A stretch of DNA of 64,000 bases from Chitinophaga sp. MM2321. Its GTDB lineage: Bacteria > Bacteroidota > Bacteroidia > Chitinophagales > Chitinophagaceae. Made by a program: the position numbers and the translations under genes. Below the pieces are notes generated by a model, which saw only the letters and a program-made list of their open reading frames with translations, had not been told where the DNA came from and made no database searches. Shown one piece after another: positions 1-8,323 of this stretch. The stretch is from NCBI RefSeq assembly GCF_964033635.1, contig NZ_OZ035533.1, positions 992,001 through 1,056,000 on the forward strand, read 5' to 3'. How positions within the stretch are numbered: position 1 is the stretch's first letter; each line of letters begins with the position of its first letter.

Positions 1-101
1 GCAGCCTCACGGCAATGGTGCCGTCAGCAGGCAAACGCCCAACACTGAATGGTGTACTGGAAAACACCAGAATAGGAATACTTACACCATAAGGATGAAG
101 A

Positions 102-482
102 TTACTTTGGCGTATTCTTATCAAAAGTAGCGGTGTCGAAGAATATACTCAGTGAGTCCAGTTTTCCATTCTTCGCCTTCCAGATCTCGGCTACATTACC
201 ATTGATGCTTACACCATTAGGAAATTTATAGTCATAATTTCCAATGACGCAGGCATTTTCGCCTTCAATAATCATTTCTTTTACGCGCATGGTTTGAAAC
301 ACACGGGAGAACCGTTTAATGACTTCGATATAGGCGGCTTTTCCCACAGTAGGAGCTGTTTTTGTCATGTCGCCGCCAATAAATTTAAAGTCATCGGAGA
401 TGACTGGTTCCCAACCTTCCTTTTGGGCAAAACCGCTGTAATAAGTTTCGAGCAATTGCCTGGTTGATGTTGAGTTTTCCAT
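102..482 (-). CDS. NTF2-like (SnoaL-fold) protein
   Basis: A 126-residue soluble protein with the length and pattern of the NTF2/SnoaL superfamily: an N-terminal helix (RQLLETYYSGFAQKEGW), then a short loop and a C-terminal curved sheet (residues about 65-120, with NGNVAEIWKAKNGKL resembling the conserved core strand). Members are small isomerases, hydrolases or ligand-binding proteins, so no reaction can be assigned. No signal peptide is visible. It is transcribed divergently from the HxlR regulator at 588, and the shared 105-base spacer holds a repeated operator-like word, so control by that regulator is likely. The ATG start is followed by a plausible N-terminus without alternative starts nearby. 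Confidence 0.75.
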   Translation of the reverse strand: MENSTSTRQLLETYYSGFAQKEGWEPVISDDFKFIGGDMTKTAPTVGKAAYIEVIKRFSRVFQTMRVKEMIIEGENACVIGNYDYKFPNGVSINGNVAEIWKAKNGKLDSLSIFFDTATFDKNTPK

Positions 483-511
483 TTTTTCTATTTTTAGGGT
501 ATAATAATAAT

Positions 512-572
512 TATCTTTGTTATTGCATTTTGCAAGTACTAAGATATAAAGTTATTTTAAATTGCAAGTACT
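512..572 (+). promoter_or_regulatory. Promoter with duplicated HxlR-type operator
   Basis: TATCTTTG at 512-519 matches the Bacteroidetes -7 consensus TAnnTTTG facing the HxlR gene; no convincing -33 box is seen. The 11-base word TTGCAAGTACT occurs twice, at 530-540 and 562-572, spaced 32 bases (about three helical turns). The second copy includes the palindrome AAGTACTT, and the first is preceded by TTGCA, making TTGCA-TT-TTGCAA-like symmetry. Both copies lie downstream of the predicted transcription start and upstream of both divergent genes, fitting autorepression. Confidence 0.55.
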
Positions 573-587
573 TTTAAAAAAAATAGT

Positions 588-995
588 ATGGGAAAAGTAA
601 GGTCAGATTGTCCAATCAGTTGTTCCCTCGATGTTTTTGGGGATAAATGGTCGTTGCTTATTATCCGGGATATTATGCTGAGAGGGAAATTATCTTACAG
701 CGAATTTCTGGGATCAGAGGAAAAGATTGCTACAAATATTCTTGTTAACAGGTTGAGTGTTCTTGAGGCTGAGCATATCCTTTCAAAACGGGTGTCGCCA
801 ACGAACAAGTCAAAGTTTATTTACAGCCTTACAAAAAAGGGAATTGACCTGTTGCCCATAATCATTGAAATGATGGATTGGGGCGCAAAATATAATGCCA
901 ATTGCCCTCGTAAAGAGCTCGGGAAAAAAATAAAGAAGGATAAAGCCGGGGCTATTAAAGAGTATTTTGAAAAGCTGAAAAAGCAGGTTACTTGA
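588..995 (+). CDS. HxlR-family winged-helix regulator
   Basis: A 135-residue member of the HxlR family of MarR-like winged-helix regulators. Family marks are the N-terminal cysteine followed by the helix SLDVFGDKWSLLIIRDIMLRGKLSYSEFL (residues about 13-41), the recognition region ATNILVNRLSVLEAEHIL (about 48-65) and the wing SKFIYSLTKKGIDLLPIIIEMMDWG (about 76-100). Cysteines lie at residues 8 and 12, the N-terminal site where many HxlR members sense quinones, aldehydes or oxidants through a conserved Cys. A lysine-rich tail follows. It is divergent from the NTF2-like gene and sits behind a duplicated operator-like word, so it probably represses itself and its neighbour. The inducer is unknown. 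Confidence 0.9.
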   Translation: MGKVRSDCPISCSLDVFGDKWSLLIIRDIMLRGKLSYSEFLGSEEKIATNILVNRLSVLEAEHILSKRVSPTNKSKFIYSLTKKGIDLLPIIIEMMDWGAKYNANCPRKELGKKIKKDKAGAIKEYFEKLKKQVT

Positions 996-1112
996 TAGCT
1001 GCTTTGTGGTATGTGTGAACTTCATTTCTATATAATATAAAAATTGGTCATAATATTATACTACATTACTACCCAAACCTCCGAATGGTATGGGGTGCCA
1101 GAAACTTGGAAA

Positions 1113-1502
1113 ATGACAAGCAACAAAACACATAAAATACTAACCTATTGCATTGCTTCAGTTTGGATTATAAACGGACTTTTTTGTAAAGTATTGAACC
1201 TTGTCCCCCGCCACGAACAAATTGTTGCAAGAATACTGGGTGATAGCTATTCCAGACCTTTGATACTTATGATAGGGCTTTTAGAAACAGGAATGGGAGT
1301 CTGGATACTGAGCGGTATTAAATCCCGTTTAAATGCATTTGCACAAATTATTATCGTGGCAACCATGAACGCACTTGAATTTATCCTGGTACCCGATCTG
1401 TTGCTTTGGGGAAAAGCCAATTCAATTTTTGCTTTTTTGTTTATTATCTTGGTTTATGTCAACGAATTTTATCTGAACAAAAGAATCGTTTCACAAAGCT
1501 AA
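1113..1502 (+). CDS. DoxX-like integral membrane protein
   Basis: The ATG at 1113 (MTSNKTHKILTYC) is preferred over a TTG at 1044 that would add 23 uncharacteristic residues. The 129-residue product has about four membrane helices: near residues 7-25 (ILTYCIASVWIINGLFCKV), 45-65, 70-90 and 100-120. This matches DoxX-like small membrane proteins, whose role is poorly defined (some act with thiol or redox enzymes). It is the first gene of a compact AT-rich run with DUF2071, methyltransferase and membrane-protein genes; only one base separates its stop from the next start. Confidence 0.7.
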   Translation: MTSNKTHKILTYCIASVWIINGLFCKVLNLVPRHEQIVARILGDSYSRPLILMIGLLETGMGVWILSGIKSRLNAFAQIIIVATMNALEFILVPDLLLWGKANSIFAFLFIILVYVNEFYLNKRIVSQS

Positions 1503-1503
1503 C

Positions 1504-2244
1504 ATGAACTCGTTCCTGAAAACCCACCCATTTGCAGTTGAAGCATTTTTTGAAAGTTCACTCGTACTGACTTTCGCCGTTCCGAAAGAACAGCTTCAGG
1601 CACTCATTCCGCCATGTTTAGTACTACACACCTTTGATGAAAAATGGGCGTTCCTTGCAGTGGCAATGGTTCAGACGAAAGGATTAAGACCGAAAGGTTT
1701 TCCAAAATTTATGGGCAATGACTTCTTCTTAACAGGCTACCGGGTTTTTGTTAAATATACCAATACTGCCGGGAAAAGATTAAGGGGATTATATATTCTT
1801 AAATCCGAAACTGACAAAAGAAAAATGGCATTTATGGGGAATATTTTCACCCATTACAATTATACAACCACTGATATTACGCTGACCAGGCAAGGGAGTA
1901 ATACAGCAATAAAATCAGTACAATCAGATTTTACAATAAAAATCGAAGAAGACGACGGCGAAATTTCATTGCCTGAAAATTCACCATTTGCTGACTGGAA
2001 AGAAGCCAGAAGATTTGCAGGTCCATTGCCATTTACATTTACCTATAATTCAAACACCAGGGAAGTTTTAATTATTGAAGGTGTCAGAGAGCACTGGGTG
2101 CCAAAACCAGTAAGGGTAATTGATCATGCCATTTCATTCCTTCAGACACTACAACTGAAAGGAACCATTTTGGCAAATGCTTTTATCATTAAAGATGTTC
2201 CTTACTATTGGAAAAAAGGAAAAACTGAGGTATGGAAAAACTGA
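1504..2244 (+). CDS. DUF2071 (YqjF-like) protein
   Basis: A 246-residue soluble protein resembling the DUF2071/YqjF family, which has an acetoacetate-decarboxylase-like fold. Visible family-type features are the N-terminal VPKEQLQALIPPCLVLHTFDEKWAFLAVAMV region (about residues 26-57), the FFLTGYRVFVKYTNTAGKRLRGLYILKSETD strand pair (about 75-105) and the C-terminal FADWKEARRFAGPLPFTF segment. Catalysis is not established for the family. It overlaps the following methyltransferase gene by 13 bases, so the two are probably translationally coupled. DUF2071 genes next to DoxX-like genes are a pairing I recall from Bacteroidetes. Confidence 0.75.
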   Translation: MNSFLKTHPFAVEAFFESSLVLTFAVPKEQLQALIPPCLVLHTFDEKWAFLAVAMVQTKGLRPKGFPKFMGNDFFLTGYRVFVKYTNTAGKRLRGLYILKSETDKRKMAFMGNIFTHYNYTTTDITLTRQGSNTAIKSVQSDFTIKIEEDDGEISLPENSPFADWKEARRFAGPLPFTFTYNSNTREVLIIEGVREHWVPKPVRVIDHAISFLQTLQLKGTILANAFIIKDVPYYWKKGKTEVWKN

Positions 2245-2990
2245 GGACACCCTTTCAGGGAGTATCAAATATTGTCCGCTTTAACTGGCATTTTTATCTT
2301 CTATCATGGGGCTTTTTGTTCCTGCTATTTTTATTGATAAATAGTATCGACGCCCCTTTTAAAGGTTATTTATACATTGTCTGTTTTTTAATCCTTGGTA
2401 TCAATATCATTTCTTTAGCTGTGTCCTACTACATATATGACTTATCTGGGCTTTACAATTTTAATTGGTTAAATGTACTGAAAACGGAACGCAGGATCAT
2501 CAATATAAGTGCTGGTTTCGATGAAACAAGTATTATACTAAGTAACAGGTTTAAGCATACAGCACTCGTTGCGCTTGACTTTTATGATCCCTTAAAACAT
2601 ACAGAGGTTTCAATAAAAAGGGCCAGAAAAGCGTATCCCATATTCCCCGGCACGCTACAGGTAAAAACAACGGATTTACAAATAGCAGATAATGCTGCTG
2701 ATAAAATATTTGTAATGCTGTCTGCCCACGAAATAAGGGATGAATATGAACGGATAGCATTTTTTAAGGAATTAAAAAGGGTGATAAAACCAACAGGGCA
2801 GATTTTTATTGTTGAACACCTGAGAGATACCGCTAATTTTTTAGCATACAATATTGGATTCTTTCATTTCTATTCAAAATCTACCTGGTTCAAAACCTTC
2901 CAGGCAGCACAACTTGAAATTCAAAAGGAGATAAAACTTACGCCGTTTATTTCAACCTTTATACTTGAGAAGAATGGAACTACATTTTAA
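2232..2990 (+). CDS. Membrane-anchored class I methyltransferase
   Basis: A 252-residue protein with two N-terminal membrane helices (about residues 22-40 and 46-68) and a C-terminal Rossmann methyltransferase domain. The domain shows an SAM motif-I-like strand (IINISAGFDETS, about 90-101), an acidic strand end (VALDFYD, about 113-119) and the post-motif segment IADNAADKIFVMLSAHEI followed by FFKELKRVIKPTGQIFIVEHLRD, typical of Methyltransf_11. The motif-I glycine loop is degenerate. Substrate unknown. The start overlaps the DUF2071 stop by 13 bases and the end overlaps the next gene. Confidence 0.7.
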   Translation: MEKLRTPFQGVSNIVRFNWHFYLLSWGFLFLLFLLINSIDAPFKGYLYIVCFLILGINIISLAVSYYIYDLSGLYNFNWLNVLKTERRIINISAGFDETSIILSNRFKHTALVALDFYDPLKHTEVSIKRARKAYPIFPGTLQVKTTDLQIADNAADKIFVMLSAHEIRDEYERIAFFKELKRVIKPTGQIFIVEHLRDTANFLAYNIGFFHFYSKSTWFKTFQAAQLEIQKEIKLTPFISTFILEKNGTTF

Positions 2991-3369
2991 AATTATAGGA
3001 GTCCTTTTAATTATCTTATCTTTTGTACATGCAATTTTTCCAAAGTATTTCAAGTGGTCCGAAGAACTGGACTCATTGAGTTTGATTAACCGGCAGTTGA
3101 TGTATATCCATACTTTTTTCATTGCATTTGTGGTCTTTTTAATTGGTATTTTATGCTTAACCTCCTCCAGTGAATTAATAGCTACCGGCCTTGGAAAGAA
3201 AATAGCGTTGGGACTGGGCGTTTTCTGGTTAATCAGGTTGTTTGTCCAATTTTTTGGCTATTCTTCAAAGCTTTGGAAAGGCAAGGTGCTGGAAACGTCT
3301 GTACATATTTTGTCTTCGCTGCTTTGGGTATATTTAAGCGTTATATTTTTTGCAGCATACCTGATCTGA
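2974..3369 (+). CDS. Four-helix membrane protein of unknown function
   Basis: ATG at 2974 is preferred to a TTG at 2965. The 131-residue product has about four hydrophobic segments: residues 5-21, 45-64 (HTFFIAFVVFLIGILCL), 76-95 and 110-129. I do not recognise a named family. It overlaps the end of the methyltransferase gene by 17 bases and closes the DoxX / DUF2071 / methyltransferase run, so a joint role with these membrane and methyl-transfer proteins is inferred from context only. Confidence 0.6.
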   Translation: MELHFKIIGVLLIILSFVHAIFPKYFKWSEELDSLSLINRQLMYIHTFFIAFVVFLIGILCLTSSSELIATGLGKKIALGLGVFWLIRLFVQFFGYSSKLWKGKVLETSVHILSSLLWVYLSVIFFAAYLI

Positions 3370-3454
3370 GAACTTGTGCTATGAGATTACTTTGCTTATC
3401 CCGATTTGCTTTTACACCAGTAAATTGATAACTTATACATCTAAACAGCTTACT

Positions 3455-4147
3455 ATGAAAACATTTGCGTTACTGATAGCTTTTATCTGCTCCTTTTCCC
3501 TGGGGCTGAAAGCCCAGGACCCCCTTGTGGGCGCCTGGAAATCGACTTCCGGAGAGGTTAACAGCGTGCTGCTGATCACCCCTGCCTATTTTAGCATCAC
3601 TGCTTATCATGAAAAGAACTTCATCGCCACTTTGGGAGGTACCTGGAAACCTGCCGGAGAAGGACAGGTAGATATTTTGATAGAATTTAATACGGAAGAA
3701 AAATCACAGGTTGGCCAGCAGTCCACCACACAGGTGGCCATGGAAAAGGGGCGTCTCACAACCACCAATAATGGAGAAAAAACGGAGTGGACAAGGATAG
3801 ATGAAGGAAAGGGTCCATTAGCCGGTAACTGGCGGATTTCGGCCAGGGAAATGGATGGAAAAATGAATCCTATTAAACCAGGTGCAAGAAAAACGGTGAA
3901 GATCCTTACCGGCAAAAGGTTTCAATGGGTAGCCATTAATACTGCTACCGGCGAGTTCTTTGGCACCGGAGGAGGTACCTACACTTTTGAAAATGGTACT
4001 TACACAGAAAATATTGATTTCTTTTCCCGCGACAGCAGCCGAGTAGGCGCTTCTCTCAGCTTCAAAGGAAAAGTAGCCGGCAACAACTGGGACCACAGCG
4101 GACTCAGTTCTAAAGGCGACCCGATTCATGAAGTATGGAGTAAATAA
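3455..4147 (+). CDS. Secreted two-repeat calycin-like protein
   Basis: ATG at 3455 is chosen because it opens with a clean signal peptide (MKTFALLIAFICSFSLGLKAQ, cleavage after KAQ). A longer frame from 3374 would bury this. The mature part holds two related beta-rich units, one starting DPLVGAWKSTSG (about residue 23) and one starting GPLAGNWRISAREMDG (about 123), each with the L-x-G-x-W opening typical of lipocalin-like or DUF4488-type domains. Exported to the periplasm or beyond; ligand unknown. It stands alone, ending at a strong hairpin terminator shared with the convergent gene at 4194. Confidence 0.6.
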   Translation: MKTFALLIAFICSFSLGLKAQDPLVGAWKSTSGEVNSVLLITPAYFSITAYHEKNFIATLGGTWKPAGEGQVDILIEFNTEEKSQVGQQSTTQVAMEKGRLTTTNNGEKTEWTRIDEGKGPLAGNWRISAREMDGKMNPIKPGARKTVKILTGKRFQWVAINTATGEFFGTGGGTYTFENGTYTENIDFFSRDSSRVGASLSFKGKVAGNNWDHSGLSSKGDPIHEVWSK

Positions 4148-4154
4148 AAAAATT

Positions 4155-4190
4155 AAAGACCAGGATCAAAGTAATTTGATCCTGGTCTTT
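4155..4190. terminator. Bidirectional hairpin terminator
   Basis: A perfect 16-base stem (4155-4170 with 4175-4190) around a GTAA loop. It is flanked by A-rich and T-rich runs so it can serve both convergent genes, ending at 4147 (+) and 4194 (-). Confidence 0.85.
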
Positions 4191-4193
4191 TCC

Positions 4194-6125
4194 CTACCAT
4201 CCTATTCCATAATCCTCTCCGTGATTACTACTACCTCCCCATAAACTGCCATGTACACGATCCATGAAAATGGCATTTACAGGCCCGCTGGTGCGCTCAC
4301 CGAAACTAAGGTGATAACCCATCTGCTCCAGTGCCATCCGCGTTTTTTCAGGCGTATTATTGTTTAACAGGATGCTGCCCGGGCGGGGTTCACGATCTTT
4401 TATAGTCGTACCTCCCAATGAAAGCCATAATTGATTGGAGTTGATGTTGGCTGCTTCTGTAGCCTGTTGTACGGTCATACCGAATTCCACTACATTCAGA
4501 AAAAACTGTAACAGGTTCTGATCCTGCGTATCGCCTCCCTGCACAGCGAAGGAGAGAAACGGTTTGCCATCTTTCAGCGCCATGGAAGGTGTTAATGTTA
4601 CCCGTGGACGCTTGCCCGGAGCGATCACATTAAACGGAGAAATGGCAGAATCCAGCACAAAGCTCTGCAGGCGCTGACTCATACCCACCCCTGTTTTACC
4701 GGCAATGCAAGCCGGTATCCAGCCACCGCTGGGGGTGATGGATACCACCCAACCATCTTTGTCTGCCGCTTCCACGCTGGTAGTACCGCGCCAGAGACGG
4801 TCCATATAGGCGCTGTCGGTAGTATTGGCTGCATACATATGACCGTTATTGATGGGTGGTGAAAAAGTGGTGGCATCATGTTTTGGTACAAAACCGCCGG
4901 GCTTGCGGCCGCTGGTGGTATCTGTGAGTGAGCTGCGTTCTTCCAGGAAATGCAGATAGGGATTTGTTTTTCCCATATAAGGATATGGGTCACCGGGACC
5001 TGCATCAACGTCATTATGCGCGGTGTTGATCTGTTGTGCCCTTGCTTTTGCATATTCCTTGTTGAGTAATCCTTTGATCGCGCGGTCGTTGTTGAACTTT
5101 GGGTCGCCGTAATAAAAATCACGATCGGCAAATGCGAGGTTCATCGTTTGATATAACGTATGGATATAGCTGGTAGAATTATATCCCATTTCTTTCAGGT
5201 TGAAATTTTCCAGGATGTTGAGACTTTGTAACAACGCAGGTCCTTGTGTCCATTCCTGGAGTTTATACACTTCTATTCCCCGGTAATTAACATGTAACGG
5301 TTCTTCTTCCACCGGCTTCCAGTTGGCGAGATCTTCCAGGGTAATAAGACCACCCTGTTCCTGGCAGCCACGTACAAATTCTTTGGCAATATCTCCTTTG
5401 TAGAAGCGGTTGTAAGCTGCCATGATGGCTTCTTTTCTGCTTTTATGTTTTTTCAGTGCCTCCTGCTCGGCTTCCACCATTTTGGTGAGGGTGGCCAGCA
5501 GGTCTTTTTGTACAAAGATTTCTCCTGCTTCCGGTGCTTCTCTTTTTTCGCCGGGATGCGTCAGGAAAATGGCTTTGCTGTAAGGCCACTGTTTCAGGTA
5601 TGCTTTATTGCGTTCCAGGCTGTTGGCGGTCTGGGCTTCCATCGGGTAGCCTGCTGCCATTTCCATGGCTGGCGCCAGTACTTCTTTCAGGCTAAGGGTA
5701 CCATATTCGGACAACATATAACAAATACCACCGGGTGTACCGGGTGTTACTGCTGCCAGTGGGCCGTATTCCGGCGGAAAATCGTAGCCCTTGTTTTTGA
5801 AGAAGGCCGGTGTTGCGCCGGTAGGAGCTACGCCCAGTGCGTTAATGGCAATGACTTTACCGGTTTTTGGATTATAAATGAGCGCCTGCGTTTCACCGCC
5901 CCAGCTTAGCACATCCCACATGGTGCAGGTGGCTGCCAGCATTGCGCAGGCCGCATCCACCGCATTACCGCCACGTTGAAAAATCATGGCGCCTGCCGTG
6001 GCGGCCAAAGGTTTGCCGGTAACAGCCATCCAGTTTTTGCCATGCAGCGGTGGTTTCTGTGTTTGTTGCGCATGCATGCCTGTGTAAACAGCCAGCAGCA
6101 GTAACATGAAAAGTAAGCGTCTCAT
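4194..6125 (-). CDS. Gamma-glutamyltransferase-like Ntn hydrolase
   Basis: A 643-residue exported protein: signal peptide at residues 1-19 (MRRLLFMLLLLAVYTGMHA), then the gamma-glutamyltranspeptidase fold. The large-subunit mark QRGGNAVDAACAMLAATC is at about 50-67, and VTPGTPGG follows at about 126-133. The self-processing nucleophile is the Thr of RGTTSVEAADKDG (Thr448), which would become the first residue of the small subunit. The motif differs from the usual TTHFSVVD, and the substrate-binding PHL/SGxG region is not obvious, so the substrate may not be glutathione. These enzymes are periplasmic hydrolases or transferases, made as one chain and self-cleaved. It is monocistronic and convergent with the secreted protein at 3455. 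Confidence 0.85.
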   Translation of the reverse strand: MRRLLFMLLLLAVYTGMHAQQTQKPPLHGKNWMAVTGKPLAATAGAMIFQRGGNAVDAACAMLAATCTMWDVLSWGGETQALIYNPKTGKVIAINALGVAPTGATPAFFKNKGYDFPPEYGPLAAVTPGTPGGICYMLSEYGTLSLKEVLAPAMEMAAGYPMEAQTANSLERNKAYLKQWPYSKAIFLTHPGEKREAPEAGEIFVQKDLLATLTKMVEAEQEALKKHKSRKEAIMAAYNRFYKGDIAKEFVRGCQEQGGLITLEDLANWKPVEEEPLHVNYRGIEVYKLQEWTQGPALLQSLNILENFNLKEMGYNSTSYIHTLYQTMNLAFADRDFYYGDPKFNNDRAIKGLLNKEYAKARAQQINTAHNDVDAGPGDPYPYMGKTNPYLHFLEERSSLTDTTSGRKPGGFVPKHDATTFSPPINNGHMYAANTTDSAYMDRLWRGTTSVEAADKDGWVVSITPSGGWIPACIAGKTGVGMSQRLQSFVLDSAISPFNVIAPGKRPRVTLTPSMALKDGKPFLSFAVQGGDTQDQNLLQFFLNVVEFGMTVQQATEAANINSNQLWLSLGGTTIKDREPRPGSILLNNNTPEKTRMALEQMGYHLSFGERTSGPVNAIFMDRVHGSLWGGSSNHGEDYGIGW

Positions 6126-6319
6126 AAAGCAAGTAAGATTTAGCGTAGATAAGGTTGTACGTGAATATACAACCGATACACTAATTTAAGAAAGTCTGCC
6201 GGAAAGCTATCATGATAGGTATTGCACCAGCGGATATTTTTTTTTATTTTGTTTGTTCATTTAACACTTATGCGCGTTATCGTTCATCAGGAACACATCT
6301 CTTAAATATTTCTACAAAC

Positions 6320-7789
6320 ATGAAAAACAAAACGTGGCTCGTTCTGGGAGCCTTACTGTTCCTTGTGAACAGCTTATCAGCCAATGTTACGCTTCCAAAA
6401 TTATTCGGCAATGGTATGGTCCTGCAACGCGACCAACCTATTTATGTCTGGGGTTGGGCAGATAAAAATGAAAAAGTCACTGTACTGTTCAAACAACAAA
6501 AACAAACCGTTAAAGCAGACCGTGATGGTAAGTGGATGGTGAAACTGAAAGAAGAAACTGCCGGTGGCCCCTTTGAATTGACCGTTAATGGAAAAAATAA
6601 TACCACACTGCAGGATGTGATGGTAGGAGATGTATGGATCTGCTCCGGACAGTCTAACATGGAATTTCAGGTAAAAGGTGCCAACAATGCAGCGGAAGAA
6701 ATCAAAGCAGCCAATTATCCGTTGATCAGGGAATTTACGGTTGCACGGACGGTAGCAAAAGAACCATTATCTGATCTGATGAAGCCATCCAGCTGGAAAA
6801 CGGCCACACCGGAAAATGTAGGCGATTTCACTGCCGTGGGATATTTCTTCGGCAGGGAATTATATAATAACCTGCAGGTGCCTATCGGTTTGATCCACAC
6901 TTCCTGGGGTGGTACCCAGGTAGAAGCCTGGATCAGCAACAAAGGCTTTTTAAGCAGCGATGAATTTAGTGAGATGATGAGCAAACCCCTGGGTATCGAC
7001 TCCATCAAAGGCCCCAATGAATATCCCAGTGCTTTGTTCAACTCCATGATCCACCCGCTCTTACCTTTTGCGATCAAGGGTGCTATCTGGTACCAGGGAG
7101 AAAGTAATGCCTGGCGTGCTTACCAGTACCGCAAATCTTTCCCGCTCATGATTGAAGACTGGCGCAAGCAGTGGAAGCAAGGTGATTTTCCTTTTTATTT
7201 TGTGCAGCTGGCCAGCTTTGATGCAGAGAAACATAACAAGGGTAACGACAGCAACGGTGGCAGCACCTGGGCCGAATTGAGAGAGGCGCAAACACTCACC
7301 CTCTCCCTGCCCAATACCGGCATGGCAGTAACCACCGATATCGGTGAAGCATATGATATTCATCCCAGGAATAAACAGGACGTTGGAAAACGACTGGCCG
7401 TAAATGCACTGAAAAACGTGTATGCGAAACCGGTAGTACCAGGCGGACCAGTATATCAGTCATTCGCTGTTGCAGGTAATAAGGCGGTTATTTCTTTTAA
7501 AGAGGAAGGCAGCGGTCTGATGGCAAAAGATAGATATGGCTACCTCAAAGGATTTGAAATAGCTGGCGCTGACAAACGCTTCTATTTTGCCAAAGCAGCC
7601 CTTGTAGACGGTAAAGTACAGGTATACAGCAAGGATGTAGCCACTCCGGTAGCGGTAAGATACAATTGGGCAAACAATGCATCAGACGGAAATCTTTATA
7701 ACAAAGAAGGTTATCCGGCTGGCCCGTTCCGTACAGATGAATGGCCATCTATCACGGAGAAAAATAAATATAGCTTACCAAAAAAATAG
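6320..7789 (+). CDS. Sialate O-acetylesterase (SGNH hydrolase)
   Basis: ATG at 6320 gives a 489-residue protein with signal peptide MKNKTWLVLGALLFLVNSLSA; an upstream frame start would hide it. A beta-sandwich (about residues 22-100) precedes the SASA-type SGNH esterase domain. Block I is CSGQSNMEF with catalytic Ser112; GGTQVEAWIS is block III-like; WYQGESNA is the conserved loop; DIHPRNKQDVGKRLA carries the Asp-x-His pair. The family removes acetyl groups from sialic acid or from acetylated plant glycans in the periplasm. No sialidase or glycan cluster is next to it, so the actual substrate is open. Confidence 0.88.
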   Translation: MKNKTWLVLGALLFLVNSLSANVTLPKLFGNGMVLQRDQPIYVWGWADKNEKVTVLFKQQKQTVKADRDGKWMVKLKEETAGGPFELTVNGKNNTTLQDVMVGDVWICSGQSNMEFQVKGANNAAEEIKAANYPLIREFTVARTVAKEPLSDLMKPSSWKTATPENVGDFTAVGYFFGRELYNNLQVPIGLIHTSWGGTQVEAWISNKGFLSSDEFSEMMSKPLGIDSIKGPNEYPSALFNSMIHPLLPFAIKGAIWYQGESNAWRAYQYRKSFPLMIEDWRKQWKQGDFPFYFVQLASFDAEKHNKGNDSNGGSTWAELREAQTLTLSLPNTGMAVTTDIGEAYDIHPRNKQDVGKRLAVNALKNVYAKPVVPGGPVYQSFAVAGNKAVISFKEEGSGLMAKDRYGYLKGFEIAGADKRFYFAKAALVDGKVQVYSKDVATPVAVRYNWANNASDGNLYNKEGYPAGPFRTDEWPSITEKNKYSLPKK

Positions 7790-7793
7790 ATTT

Positions 7794-7820
7794 GAAAGGG
7801 CCTGTTTACGGGCCCTTTTT
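7794..7820. terminator. Hairpin terminator
   Basis: An 8-base stem (AAAGGGCC 7795-7802 with GGCCCTTT 7811-7818), an 8-base loop and a T run following. It lies between the convergent esterase (ends 7789) and DinB-like (ends 7820) genes. Confidence 0.75.
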
Positions 7821-8314
7821 TATTGCCCCTTTAATACTTTTACAGTTACCAGTAACTGCCCGGTATGCCGCATGGTATGCTCCGCTGCATGGAATAGAAG
7901 GCCCATCACAGTAGCTGGAAGCTGCTTCCTGCCCACTCCCCGAAAATCGGTGAGCGTTGCGGGATCTGTAGCAGACAGTTGTTCCAGGGATTTGCTCACC
8001 TGCTGGTTAAGCCGGTCCAGCAATGCAGGTAGTGTGGCCCCGGGTTTCCCTTCGGCTGTCAGCGCATCCATTTGATCAGGCTGTAGCAGTTGTGCTTTTG
8101 CATAGGTAAATAATCGATCCTGTACACCACTTATATGCTGGAGATGAAAGCCCGGAGAAGCTGCCCCGGCAGGTTTTTCCCACAGTAATGATTCGGGGAA
8201 TGCGGTCATTATCTCATTAATTTCAAACTGCGCCTGCAACAGGGCATGGGCCACGGGTTGCAGTAAGGCCGGGATGTTTTCCACCGGCCCTCTCATCCAG
8301 TATTCAATTGCCAT
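7820..8314 (-). CDS. DinB-like metal-binding four-helix protein
   Basis: A 164-residue DinB/YfiT-superfamily protein. The three-histidine metal site is visible: His in FHLQHISGVQDRLF (about residues 56-70) and two in LLFHAAEHTMRHTGQL (about 140-155), the classic C-terminal HxxxH pattern. Such proteins act as thiol-dependent transferases or damage-induced factors; the reaction here cannot be told. It lies nine bases downstream of the Dabb-domain gene on the same strand, so they probably share a transcript. Confidence 0.85.
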   Translation of the reverse strand: MAIEYWMRGPVENIPALLQPVAHALLQAQFEINEIMTAFPESLLWEKPAGAASPGFHLQHISGVQDRLFTYAKAQLLQPDQMDALTAEGKPGATLPALLDRLNQQVSKSLEQLSATDPATLTDFRGVGRKQLPATVMGLLFHAAEHTMRHTGQLLVTVKVLKGQ

Positions 8315-8323
8315 AAGATTATT

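Noticed and set aside
1..101. Open frames at the left edge: a plus-strand frame ending at 90-92 and a minus-strand frame open through the edge.
   Set aside because: Fewer than 35 codons are visible in either, no start or family motif can be seen, and the two exclude each other. The plus frame could be the 3' end of a convergent gene.
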